Assembly: GCF_027744825.2 (NCBI RefSeq)
Contig: NC_071334.1
Coordinates: 62,966,937-63,030,936, forward strand
DNA from: Synchiropus splendidus
Taxonomy: Eukaryota; Chordata; Actinopteri; Syngnathiformes; Callionymidae
Direction: 5' to 3'
DNA: 64,000 bases
Shown: piece by piece, positions 23,973 to 37,500 of the stretch
Layout of the letters: the number at the start of each line of letters is the position of its first letter
Numbering within the stretch: position 1 is the stretch's first letter
Translations under genes and position numbers: made by a program
The notes under the pieces: generated by a model
The model's input: the letters and a program-made list of their open reading frames with translations, nothing else
Databases searched by the model: none
Told to the model about the DNA's origin: nothing

Positions 23973-26900
23973 GCCAAATATCCACACACGGTCTTTATTT
24001 ATATTGGTCCCCACAAGAATACATAAACTGCAACAGACAGACAAGACATCCTAATTTGGTCATATTCCTCCAAAATCATTACATGGTCCTGCTCATGTTT
24101 ACACAATGTGAACTTGCTATGTTCATTTAGAGAATCTCAAAGACCCCCAAGGTCAAGTGCTCTGCTCTAAGGGCCTTTGATCAGTGAAAATCGACCACAT
24201 TCTCGGTGCATTCTTTACGTCTGTGGAGTGTAACATTCTACCATGACATTTGTGAGTAGCGAGAACCTGGTTCACTCTCAGCAGGGATGGAGAAATGTCT
24301 CCCAGAATCTAATCTTGCTAAGAACTGTTTTCACGTCAGTTGAGTGGTCAGCCGAAAGAATAATGCTCTTCTTTTGCAGCGTCACTATACTCTGATTATA
24401 TAACTTAGATGCGCAGGTATGACCTTAAATGATCTGACAGGTTGGTGGTGATGCATATATAATTCAAGGGATAAGGTTTCAATGTTTTGGATGAGTTAAG
24501 CTTGGTAAGGTTATGCAGGTCCAGGTCCAGGACTTGTCCCGGTCCGGTCAGGTGAACTCACTTTGTTCTCCCTTCCCCTTCTGATAAAGGCGAGTGTGTA
24601 AAAGGAGAAAGGTTATCAGATGGAGTCTCGCCGGCGCGGTGGAAGCTGAACTCACCTGAAAGCGTTACGCTTGTTGGCCGCTGTGAGAGAAAGTTCTGGT
24701 CCTGACGGGCTGAGATGTTTTTAAAAGAGTCCAGATTAGTCGCCTGGCTTTTCTTCCCCCTGTTCCATCTGGCTTTCGATCCTCGACCAGTGCGTTCCCG
24801 AATTCACACTGGAGGATACTGACTCCTGGCCTGTCAGGTGCTCAATAGCCTTTGTCTGCCGCAGTGAACGGCCCTCACCTGCCCTCGCTCAGCGGGATGA
24901 ATATTTAACCGCTGAAAGATTGTTACGGGTGAAAGACGCTCAAACAAAAGATAGACGTCATTTCATTGAAAACGAGAGCAGTGAGAAACAAGCGTTTGGT
25001 GTGGGACATATTTGGCCATCTTTTAATTTTTTTACAAAAACATAGAGCGTACTGGCAACGATGTATTAGAATGCAAATGAAGAATAATCTCCCGGCTCAT
25101 TTATCTCCTCACGTCTGGTTCTGAATCGTGTCACGCCTGAGCTGTGCGCTGCCGTCAGGATAATTATCTTTCAGGATATGAGATCCAGCTGCAGGCACGA
25201 CTGATTAAACATGTGCCATTTACATTGTATTATTTCTGCCGCGTCACTGCAGCCAGCAGCCACAGATCCTGAAGGACTTCCCCGATCATGATGGATGACT
25301 TCTGGATGTAATTCCAGAGCTGGTCTCACAGCGTTGGGATGGGACATAGGAACAAGTCTCCAGGAATCCTGATGTGAGAACAGGACAAGATGTCCTGTCT
25401 CGGGTCTGGGTCTGGTGACAATGTGGCCTTATACAGTGACACTGCGCTGTTCCGGATTCTCAGAGCCTTTGTGACATCAAAGTTTGAGCAGAATCAAAGA
25501 GGAAGGCTGGAGAAGTGTCAGAACCCATGGGCAAAATAAATCGCACCAATGCGCTGAAAGAGTTTGTTGCTTTCCTCTATTTGTTTTCTTCCACCTTTTG
25601 ATGAGAAGGAGACATTGGAGGAGTAGGCATCTGGTATGCGTCAAGTGCATGTGTCTTGGTCGATGTATTTTGCAGACGTGACTATTGAATACTGCATGCC
25701 CAGCGATGATGACAGTCCATGAGCTCAAACCAGCCTTTCTGGGTTCCAGACATGAACCAACCTTTCAGATTCCAAACCAGTTTTTTTTTCACATCTGAGC
25801 ATGCAGACTGTTTCCAAATCATGTTCATACAAGCTGGTGTGCAGGGCCTCAACAGGACAGTGACATCCAGAACACTACTTTCTAATTTGCGAGTTCATTG
25901 GGCAGTGAGAGAGAGAAAAAGATGCCTGGATGGACGCCTTCTGGTGTGTTTTTAAGAGCAAGTCTGTTCTTCATTCATGGAGTTTCGTTGAAGGGCGCAA
26001 GGACTGTTCTGCTAGAGGTCTGTTGCTGTGCTCATGGCCTGGGCGGGTATTGACCGTACTCATCAGCAGGTGTGTCTTTGTTTCTTTTGGATGTCCGCAG
26101 CAGTAGGGAGCGACGTCAGGCCACTGAACGTGATTTTTCATATATTTTACATTATGCTGTGGAGGTTACTCATTTGCTCTGGAGCACAACCACAGTGAGA
26201 CACCCTGCTGAACGGTACCACTCTCACTGATCCAGTCATGACGTAGTTTGGCTGGTGTACCAAGCTCCATCACACACACTTTCTGTGAATAGATTCATGG
26301 CAACACCCTTTCAAATGCAGAAAAGTACTGTGGCTAACTTACCATGCCAAGAAAGTAGATATGATGAGCCTCAAACTGATCTACATCTGAGCATCAGACG
26401 GTGTGGGCTCACATTGGTGAACCAGTCAGCTGAAACAAGCATCACCAGGCTGATAAACAAGAGTCTTCAGAAACTTTATTGGTGTTTATTGGTCTCCTCC
26501 TGATTACTTAGGAACAAAGACCTGCACCCACTGTGGCTCTCTAGTGGATCAGTTTTAGACCCCCGATACATATGAAAGTAAAAACACAGCAAACCAGAAC
26601 AAAAAGCCAGAATCCTTCTTTTAACCAATTATGTTTACCAATGACAGTTTTCTCTGTCGCTCTTGAATAGAAATGCTGCCCAGTCCAAGACTGAGACAAG
26701 ACTGAGAATGGGACCCTAAAAAGTTCTACAACACTACGATGAAGAGACTCTACAGTCCCTGTCATTCATTCTTCGACTCTTGAACTGTGAGCTGCCATGA
26801 GCTCCTTTTTCAGGACCCCGAGGCCAGACTACTACACACCTCCGTGCTGCAGACTGACGCCAAGCCCAGACTCTCCTCCTTTCCTTGTCACTCTCCTTAC

Positions 26901-29900
26901 ATATGTGTCTGATGTCCCTTCCATGACCAGCAGTGTCCACAACTCCTGTCCACATTGCAACATGTCCAAATGAGATTGCAGCTGGGAGTCTGTTTTCCAC
27001 CTGAACCTCAGACTCGACTGGCTTCAGTAATCGCATTTGACACCAGTGACATTGTGGATCCCAATGGCAGACCACGCTGGAAGATTTCTCATCTCTACGT
27101 CATTGAGTCTCTGCAGCAGAATATGGTTTGAAGGCCACTGTATAACAGAAGCTCACACATGACTGGTGCGGACAGAGACAGCTGATTCGCTGGCAGTTTT
27201 GCCTCTGACCAGCCAGTGCAGACAACGTAACTGATTCATGCTTCTTATTACTGCTTTTTTCTGCTAAATTGATGCTCCCCAAAATCTTTAGGTGTTTTTT
27301 TACTTTAAGGAGACTTTGGATACTGTGTGGAGGAGCTCTTCTTTTCAAGTTAAGATGAATGAATTTAGATGGTTAGCGATGAGAAGCAAGTGTTTATCTG
27401 GTGAATGCCATCCGTGATGACATCACCGCCTGGGTCTGGCGTCTCAAGGCTTAATTGGGGTTGCACGACGCCTGCGAGGTCAACCTACCCTGTGAACGGT
27501 GAATCTTGACAGACACACACTTGTTCATGCTGTTTGACTTTCACAAAATACCTTTCAATGCGATGATCCACAGTCCAAACACCCGAGTTCTTCTGCTCCT
27601 AAACTGTTTTTACAATTACTGTCAAGAAAACAATTGGCAGTGGTGGGATTGTTTTCATAGGGGTACAATTTCACGGCTGAAAATTCTTCAGTTTCTCTAG
27701 CAAGGCAATAAAATTGCTGCCGCGCCCACAGGGCTACCACTGTGTTCCTTCTGTGTCTTGGTCCTCACAGCCAGCATCTGTGAACTTGTTCTGTTGACAG
27801 GAATATTGTTGCGCACTCAAATTTATGAGTTCCATTACAGGGTTAAAAGAACGTGACATCTTTAAAATCTAACTTCTATCAGAAGTGTATCATGTAAGAC
27901 TTTTAATCCAGATTAACCTTCAATATCAGATCACCATTTCTCCTCTTTACTTCCTGTCAAGCATCGCAAACCCAAATACTGATTTTTACACGTCTCCTTT
28001 GAACAGAAGAGTTTCAGGATTGTTTTCTGCCTACATTCTGACTTCTCAGGTATATTTGAGTCTAGCAGTACAGTTAATCTGCAAGTCTGATCCTTGAGCA
28101 TCCCAGCTCTTTGTTTCATACTTTGTTGACACATGGGTGTTTTCTCTTCTCTTGGACCACCGCTACGGACCTCAACAGCCAATTGGTCACACAGGGTCGC
28201 GTTTCATCGAGAAGGTTTAATATTGGACCAGAAACAACACGGCTGATCCGTGAACACTGGAACATATAGGAATGCTGAAGCATTCCCAACACCTGGATCA
28301 TCAGCTTCTGAGTCCTTTAGATGCTTTGATTTTGAAACAATTTCAAAGAAACACAAGGGGAATTGTACAACCAAATATTTGTTCGCCTTTTACAGAAATC
28401 CTTGAAATCCGTCAGGCCCAGTCTTTTGCTCAGAGTCTCATGGGGCTGAAACCTCAGTGTTGTCACTTGACCTCGGATCTCCACCACTTTGTAGTTACAT
28501 GAGGCAATGATGACCTCATGCAGATTTCACTGGATCATAACCCAGAGTAAATCTTTTTTTTTCAAATCACATTCATGGATTTTAATGTCTCTATTAATTG
28601 AGAAACCTTCTGACGATGAGAAAAATGAGAGAAAAACACATAGAAGCAATGATAACAAAAGGAGCATTTCATGTTAAAAACCCTTGCTTCTACTGACCTT
28701 CCCCTGGGCGCCACTTTTCGTCCAATGGAGCTCCTTGTGTTAACCTCTATTGTCTGGATCTAATGTAGTTGTCATGATGATAATCTGGATATTGATTTTG
28801 CCCTCGGGGAATCACAGAGTCAACGCCCTCTTTTGTTGGAGCATCACGTCTCCCATGGGCTGGAAGAAGGACCTTAAGATTCTGGGGAAGTTTTCCCTCC
28901 GTTAACCCGGTTTTTGCTTTATTTTGGACTCCTGCTGGCTCCGCCCACTGTGCCCCAGGACTTCCGTAACCCAGTTTGATTCGACTTTGGCCGTTGAGGG
29001 AGTACGGCGGCCCGAGGCGACACACTGGGATAATTCAAGCGACACGGTGAAGTGGAACATCAGGCGCTGTGGAACACAAATTCCGGGTCTTGATGGTTTA
29101 CTTTATAATGCTCCAACTATTCTATCTTTTATTCTCTTGTAAGATGACTCTCATCGTCACCTGCTTTGGCAGCCGTTTTCACAACTGTCATCACGGTCAA
29201 AACAGACGGAAAATAATGGCAAAAAAGGGAATAAAAAAGGACAGACCTGTACAGATTGCAACGCATCTTACCATGAACTAGCGAACAGACTGATCAATCT
29301 TTCCTCTGACCTACTATCTTTACCAGTCAGCACTCTTATACGGTATGTGTTCATAGTAAAAGTCTTTCTTATTACTGCTGATTGTTTCATTGACATTTGG
29401 AAATATCCAATAGGACTCAAAAAGATGCATTATGGGCTCTTATGGCAACTGCAGAGCTGGTTTGCATGGCCGTCACCAAATGCCGGTGCTGTTTGTTTAT
29501 TAAAGTTTGGTCACGGTGCAAACATGATGTGCAATCAAATAACACACCCATCCCCGAAAAAAAAAACAAATTAAACATTGGTTTATGATTTTTTTCATTG
29601 CCATATTGGGAATTGCCTGGAAGGTAGTGTTAACTAGAGATGACTGAGGGCAACAAATAACGGCAAAGTAGATCATCTCTCCTCATTTAGCTTTATGGAA
29701 TGTTTTCAATAAATGTCAATGCGGGTGTTTCTCCAGCAGTGTGTAATAATGCCACTCAGTTTAGCTCAGCGAGAGCAGGGCAACAATCAAAGACATTGCA
29801 GATAATTTGTCTTCACTTATCTGTCCAAATGTATTCCGAGCATGTTTTATAACTAGCATTGAACAGAGGCAAAGTCCACCATCTTCACGCATTCGTTTTA

Positions 29901-32900
29901 AGCATGCTTGGTAGCTCGCCTCATTCAGATCAATTCAGTAGATTTGATTCATTTTTTTAAGGTACTGAGCCCATGGAAATGGGCCCAGCTTGTCTCACAA
30001 TGGGTCAGCAACTTTCTTTTTTCTTTGTTCCACTGATATATTCTTGCACAGAGATTCAGAAATGAAAGCAAATGAAGACTGTTGAATGTTAATATGGCAA
30101 TGCCGACCCACAATGCGTTGCAAAATAATACAACTTTTGGATCCTCTTTTCTTCGCTATGCGTACACAATGACAGTTCTGAGGTAACATGATGCCTTCCA
30201 CTCTTCTTCCTTCTAAAGTTTAGCTCACTAAATGTGGATAAATAACAACCCTATTGCCAGTCTGATCTCCTGACCGCAACACAAACCAGCAGTCAACCTT
30301 CAGACTGACCAGTGGTTCAAGTCAAACAACTCTTGGATTTGTTATTTCCACCATATGTGGTTCTATATATTGAGTTTTGACTAGCTAACTGTACTTGAAT
30401 TTTATTATTTTGTTTGCATTTTGTTTACTTACTTTTTTAACCGATATTTTACTACAAGTCTCATACATAAAGGAAACACCCCTAATAGCCACCAGCACCT
30501 GGCTGATCTACCAACATATATCTCAAACTAGTGAGTAACCTAACAAACAAATTACCCACTGCCTTCTAGTTTTGCCAACCTACGATCTCTTCGTTTATTA
30601 TTTATTTAGTTACAGTCCCAAACATCACATTCACTTGCCTACTGTCCCTGTATATCTCAATATATGTTTTGGATTTACCACTGGTGTAAGCATCGCTACA
30701 GTTTATTTCTTCATGTGGAGTATTATGAATGTTGTCAAAGGGTGGAGTTCTAGGGTGACTGGACTCTGAGTGGCACATAAGGACTCTCGGGGGACTTAAG
30801 CAGCATGTCGAGGGGATTTGGGGGACTGCAGCACGCTCACTCGTCTTTGAAAAGGGTGGGGAACATGGTGTTTTTAAGACAGGCTCAGGGGTCTTAAGGC
30901 ACCTTGGGGGAGTCTAATCAGAGACTAAGGGGGGAAAACAAGGGATGCAGATCCACATGGACCTGTGCTGCAGTGGGGTCATGGTCACACCGCGTTTTAA
31001 GACCTGCAACATTCTTGGTTGAGCGTTCTTCTATTGTTTGCACGCAGCCCGGCAGGGGTCTGCAGGGGTCTTCGGGAGTGCGCTGCATGAAAGCCGCTGT
31101 ACTGTTTGTATTGTTAAGAGAAGAATTAGCATCTAAGAGTTTGAGAATGTGGTCAATGACAGCTGCTGCTGAAACAAAAGAAACTTGTCATGCTAATGAG
31201 CCTCCCAAGCCCCGCCCACTCACTCCCAGCAGAAAAATCGACATAATTATGTTATCAAGCAAAATGATTTGTGTGGACTTATCAGCTGGAATCCAGACAC
31301 TGGGTCAAAATAGAAAACATTTTATTGGCTAATTCACACTTCCAGTGAAAGACTCAAAGCGTTTCTTTATTCTTATTTCTCCGTTAATGGCGAGAGACAT
31401 TTGAATTTCACGACGTCCCCACGTTTCTCAGGACACGCCAGATGAGCCACAGCTGTTGTTGCTGCTGATTAGAAGGTGAAGAGGCGCCGCGGCGACACTC
31501 TGCAGTGATGGATTTCCTCGCCGCGGTGACCATAAGTTTCATCTCAGGTGATTAACCTGTAATTTAACTCCGTCAGGGTCCCCCAGGGTCTGTCAGCGTC
31601 TTTGAACCAGAACTGATGGAACTCTGCTGATTTCTCCCGCTCTTTATTCCTGCTTCTTGTTTACAAGATTTCTGGGATTTTTGTGAAGGAGCTATGATGT
31701 TTACTTGATTGAATCTTGGAAATTTCTTATTTCTCAGAAACGTTTTGACGTAGTGTATGACAGTTCACGTGCGAAAAAGACAGGAAGCTGAAGCGCTGCA
31801 TGTGTTCATGATTCTCCCCTGCGGGGGGCCGTGGGGGCCTCCTGACAAATCTCTGAATGTCGTTGCATAGAAGCACACACACATGATCTTTAGATAAATA
31901 AACTGATCGCATAAATCTACCTAAATAGTCCCAACATGTGCGTGTATATGTGCAAGCTGTCACAAAGAATATTGTCAGAGAAGTGAATAAACTCCTGCCA
32001 GCAGCCCTGCAACCGTCCTTGTGAGAGGAAGTGGACAAAGCTAAAACTGGCCGACCTTCAAAAATGTGCCCTTCAGTTGTTCAATATCGGCTCCGTGTGT
32101 TGGCAGGTGAAGGGTGATGTTTTTTTTCATTGTATCATGAACAACAAAAACAAATGAAAGGTGATGCTAGAATGAATTGTTATGGTGTTTGAGTCCAGAA
32201 GTTCCAGTTAGCATTGCATTAGAAAGCAGTCTTCAATCCACTTTGATCGCTGACACTACAACAAAGTGAACTGCAATGGATGGAACCATTGTAAGTTATT
32301 GGGTTTGTCTATGCACACAAAACACTTTGTTTTGATATGTCAATCAAGCTCATCTGCCATTGTCCTGCCCCTCCCCGCTCTCAAAGTGTATCTTTTTAAA
32401 TAAACTTTCTAGCAAATATGAGTCACACATCCATGCATCATTATTAGGGGAGGGACTTGATTAAAATTTGAAGTACGCTAAGCAATATTTTTTTGTGCTT
32501 CTATCCTGACATTTTTTTTCTTTTTTTAATTCATTCAGTTTCCATCGTCTCATCTAGTCTCCTGTTTTCATGGATGTTTTAATAATGACATCACATTGAT
32601 GCAGCTGGAATTTGTGCACTGGAAACCGTTCTGTGAGAAAAAAAAAGTGAAACTTTTTTATGTTTGTTTTGGTTTTTTTTTTACTGAGCATTATTTTCTG
32701 ACTTGAAACATTTAGAAGAGTCAATAGAAGCGTGAAGCACAGAACTGATCCTCATCCTGATCTGAAGACCATCAAGACTGTCAGCAGCCTCTCCAGGCTT
32801 CAGGCTAAATTGAGTGACACGTTCTTGTCAAAATGTCGGTCATCAGTGATGTAATTCTGAATGTTCTCTCTGGCCTTGTTATGGGGGGTCGCGCTGCCTA

Positions 32901-34059
32901 AATGCTCCAGATGGTTCCTTAATCCTGCTGACGAGTTCCTTCCTCATGAATATTGATGAGCAGCAAAACTCATTATAATATCCATCCCAGCAAGGCTTCA
33001 TGAGAACGGCCATGGTTATTCATGAGCGAACTTTTTATTGTCGCTGATAACGAGCGTTTAGATGAGACCAGAGAAGCGCTGATCCAAGTCAGTGATTTGG
33101 TGCGAGTGCGCGCCTGTGTGCACGTGTGAGTGTTTGTGTCCAGAGAATTGTGCTCATGAAATAATTTGGCTTATAAAGAGTTACATTCTTACGTTTGGAT
33201 TATTTAGATCTTTTTATTTTCATTCATCAAAAGCAAACAAGTGAAATTCAGCAAGGTTTACGACTGCAGTTTAGTGTGTCTGTGTGTGTGTGTGTGTGTG
33301 TGTGTCAATGCTGGGACGATCATGATAACAAGAAAACACAAACCAGATCAATGTCGTTGAGCAGAGGGAGAATGTGAGGATGGAAGTGATCTAGTTTCAT
33401 AATATACATTGTATTTTTTCATGGTCAACTATTTGATAAACAATTGAAAAATGTACTCACTTTTTATGTGAAACTATTGCCGTCACCTCCATTTGCTACC
33501 TTTCGTTCCCTAAATCAAGTCATATTTGGCCCCTCCCCCTCTAGTCTGACACGTCAAAGATCTCTCTTGTGATTTTACAGATTTGGGGCCTGAGGGACTT
33601 TCTTTACTTCATGAAGGGTTAGAGTGAGACCCGGAAGAGAGGCTTGGTGTTCCTCCCTTCACCCTGATTTATTTGAAGTTTATTGTACTGTGGTTGAGTT
33701 AAAGTATGGACAAAATATGAGCTCAAAGGTTTAAGTGGTTTAAAATGCAAACAGGCCATAGCATAAATCTCTACTGTGACAAAGTTGAAAATACTCATTC
33801 CAGTTTATCTCTCCCATCTCGTGTACCAATTTGCAACCGTACCTCTCCTGCACAGGAGTCACACTTAGGGTCTGAGGGCAAAATCTGACTCACTATGTCT
33901 GTATGTATTAAATGCCTGCAAAAATCTAATGTGAAACACATGTTGAAGTCCAAGCTCTGCTCTTTGACAGCCTCTTTTGCAGCAGGTGGACACTAGAAGT
34001 GTCAGCAATACATATGGGAGTAAGAACGATTGTGCAAATGTAAGGTAGTTCAATGACAC
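23973..34059. other. Intergenic stretch, no gene recognised; possible conserved non-coding segments
   Basis: No exon or RNA gene is recognised. Several blocks are not low-complexity and carry homeodomain-type TAAT/ATTA words and E-boxes: about 25,080-25,310, 31,340-31,580 and 32,930-33,080. They could be enhancers, but only alignment to other fish can show it. A single 'GGTCCCCACAAGAATAC' near 24,006 resembles one end of the repeat at 12,640-13,100. Confidence 0.5.
33274..33305. repeat. (GT)n microsatellite
   Basis: A GT array with one C interruption is read directly. The poly Cys-Val stretch in the frame across it is a repeat translation. Confidence 0.9.
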
Positions 34060-34595
34060 ATGGGAGAGATCAGATCTGCAGACCTACAGCACAGCTTCCT
34101 GACTGACTGGAGCCAGCAGGTCAACCTGGGACAGTCAACCTCACAAAAACCATCTCCACCAGTGGCCCCTGGAGGGTGTGCCCTGGCCTGCAGTTTGCTC
34201 ATGACATCATCGGCCTCATCCATGATAGTGATGAAAGACCTTTTCACAGTCCTTTGAAACCTGGTGTCCACGGTGGACACCCACACATAGCTGGGCACGA
34301 CCATCTCCCAGGATCTGAAGTGGGAGTTAAACATCAGTTCCATTCTCAAGAAGGCCCGGCAGTAGATGTGCTACCTACGGCTCCGTAAGAAACCTGCTGT
34401 GACCCTGCTGCTGCTGCAGTTCTACTTGGTAGTTTTGAGATCTCCCATCACCCTGTGGTTTGGAACTGCAACCAAGCAGGGCAGAAACAGACACTGTGAG
34501 GACTGCAGAGCACATCACCATTGGAGCCTCTTTCTCTTCAATGCAGGACAACATTCAATTGCTTTTGACCTCCATGGTCCACTTGTATATATTTA
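34060..34595 (+). mobile_element. Degraded LINE fragment (L2/CR1-like reverse transcriptase)
   Basis: Plus-strand translation gives 'FAHDIIGLIHDSDE', corresponding to the 'FADDTTVVGLI' catalytic block of L2/CR1-type reverse transcriptases; the first Asp is replaced by His. After a frame shift it gives 'LGTTISQDLKWELNISSILK', 'KARQ' stop 'MCYLRLRKK' and 'ITLWFGTATKQGRN'. These match the conserved order 'LGTTISxDLKWxxNIxxILKKAQQRLYFLR...ITVWFG'. Stop codons and frame changes show a dead copy. No target-site duplication was found. The clade is a judgement from these words; LINE origin is well supported. Confidence 0.7.
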
Positions 34596-37500
34596 AATGT
34601 CATGTATCGGAAACTTGATTTCTTGTTATGAATATGGACTTATCCCTCTTATATTCTTGAGTATATACTTGAGTATATTTGACTGGAAAGACAATAGCTG
34701 CTGGCACAAAATCACTGCTTTTTACACGAGTTTGAACATATAAAAGTTTATCATTAATCTTGTTTTTCAGAACTGGTTTACACTAGTGGTGTGCGTGTAA
34801 TTTCATATTACGATTTATCTGTTGCCAGACACTGACATTATGGTTTATTAACTTGTGTTCTACATTTTCCTATCATTTACTAGATTGACTTGATGAAGCT
34901 GCACGCACCCTCACGTTGGTTCCACATGTGGGGTTCCCAGAGGCTCAGGAAGTATCAGCACCTGTTGAGTCCCAGTTGACTCACTGTAGGCACTTGTTTC
35001 TATGGGACAGGTTTGCTTACAAGTTCTGCCCTGGCTTCTCTTTGTTATTTAACATGGGTGGAGAGAAAGTCCAAACCTTTGTTTTGCAGTTGCTAAGCCC
35101 ATCTCATTTCGTGTTGTGTTTTATTGGCCTTTATTATTACAAACTGTGGTTTTATCAACGTTTAACTGCTCTCAAGTAATTTCCCTTTCTTGTGGTTTCC
35201 TCATAAACTTTAATTCAGCTCTTACCTAGATTTCATCTTGTTATATTTATACGAACCTTTTCCTTCATTTGGGATTTTCATTTTGTAAATCCACTCAATC
35301 TGGAAGCACTTGCCTGTGGTGAAGTGCTGGTGGATGTGCAATCACGAGGTCCCGACAGGAAACTGAAATTAAAGAAACCACAACAAAAGGCGAGTGTTGG
35401 AAAGTTCTGAGCACAAGAATGTTAACGACCTGAATTTGAAGAACTTCATTATGTCCGATATTAAACAATGGCTTCAGTAATCTGAGGCTGATCAACAAGT
35501 TAAACAAGAACTGTCAAGTGCATTGGTTATTTTCACGCTTGTGAATACTGATCGCCACAGTCTGCTCGTTCCTATGGCAGCTTATGAGAAGGAGATTAAA
35601 TAAAATAGGTTTTGGAACAACTGAAAGTAAACATGTTAAAACTCATAAACGTGTTAATAGTCTCAAACCCACTCCTGCTATTGGTTTTCTCTTTGTTGAC
35701 TGAGCTAGATAACAACCTGGCGCATCTGGTACCTATGACACTCTGTAAGAGTGTGAGTTCTCACTCAAGAAGAATTCAATCGTGGTGAGACGTTTTCAGA
35801 ATACATTCAGATATTCCCAGGATGATCACTGAAGTGCATCCAAAAGAGTTGCATGATATCAATTTCCATAAATTCATCAAACTCCCAACAGTGTGATGTC
35901 ATTTTCCAAGCCGTCTGTGATGATTTATTAGTAGCCTTAAAGGTTCTATAGAAATCACATCTGGGTATGAGTGTGACACAGAAGTGACACAGATCATGTT
36001 GAAACCTTTCTTAGAAGAAAAATGAGCGTTGGGCTATTTAGGGAAGGTATTTTGGTGTTCTTCTTTGGGCTTTGGGCATCTTCCATCAGGGGTTGCCACA
36101 TCAAGCCAGGCTCCACTCTACTTAAGATCATCTGTCCTGCTCATACATTACTTCTACCCATCTCAATCTCATTTATTTTCTTCCTCTTCTTTTACCTGCT
36201 ACCTCCATGTCAAATACTGTCTCTCCGCTTCACTTCTCTGGCCTCCCTAACTTTGTCTCCACATGAGCTGTTCCTCTGTTATGGCAGTTTCTCATCGTGT
36301 TGTCTCTATGCCCTCCCTATGGAAGCCTGATCTTCAACTCCCTGTCCAGCATTTTTGGCTCTTAACCACGTGTCTCAAACCGGTCCTCAAAGGGCCTTGG
36401 AACCGCGTTCATTTTGCCGATTGATTTGAGACCTCTGCTTGAAACCATGTGTCATGGCAGGTCTCATTACTATCCTAAAAAGCCTCTCTTTCATACTTAC
36501 TGCTGCTCTTAGATCATTGATCAGCTACACTTCCTCAACCCTGTCTGCACTCTCTTCTTCATATCCGATAGACTTTGTTTGTTCAATGCGGTAATCATTT
36601 TCATCGTACAAAAAATGAATCTGAATCAAGAAGTAGAACATTGTTTTGAAGATCAAACAATGGATGTATAGGTAGGAATGTTGCCCTGACATGACATGAA
36701 GCTTTATTTAAGTTGCATTATAGAGTGACCAGTGCCATCCAGTGGGAACTGAAAGTCAGGACACTGCTTTGTGAAGCTTCATCTGCCCATCAATCATGTT
36801 CAAGCAGCCGTGAAAACCTGAAGCACCACAACCACGACGATTATCATGTTTAACATTCAACCAGTTCAAATCGGAAAGTCAGCTCAGTGACGGAGCTCGG
36901 ATGAAGAGGTAAGCTTATAGGGTTGATTAAAATTCTTCATGTGACAATACAGCGACTCACAACAGCAGCCATGTTTGTTTTGCTGCTTGAGCAGGAAATA
37001 CAGTCGTATTATGTAAGACCTGCTAATGGCGTCATTAGCCTTGTTCATTCGAGGTGCTGATAAAACGCCCAAAACAGATAATCCACTTGAAAAACAATGA
37101 CAAAAATGAAATACAGATTTGAGACAATGTACAATGACCAGTTGAAAAAAGTGTAATTTGGCTTAACGACTTGTCACACTGTAGGCTTAAACACTTAAAT
37201 AATATAATGGTGATGATTAATACACTGTCACTCAGCCTGACATGCTGTTTATAATGTCCTGGGTGAAGGAGGAATGTTAATGACCCGAGCCCCCCAGGCC
37301 TCGCCGTGGCACGCACTTACCTGTGCTGTGCTGACACACACTCACACGCTTGCAGGTTACGGGTTGAAGTGCCATGACAGGAAGCGGTGCCTTGACTGAC
37401 AGGGGAGCAGAACCCACTGTTGAGTTTTGAGGACAAAGAGATAATAATTTGTTTTTGTGAATCGATGCTGGTGAGTGATGGCAGACAGTCCTGTCAACCT

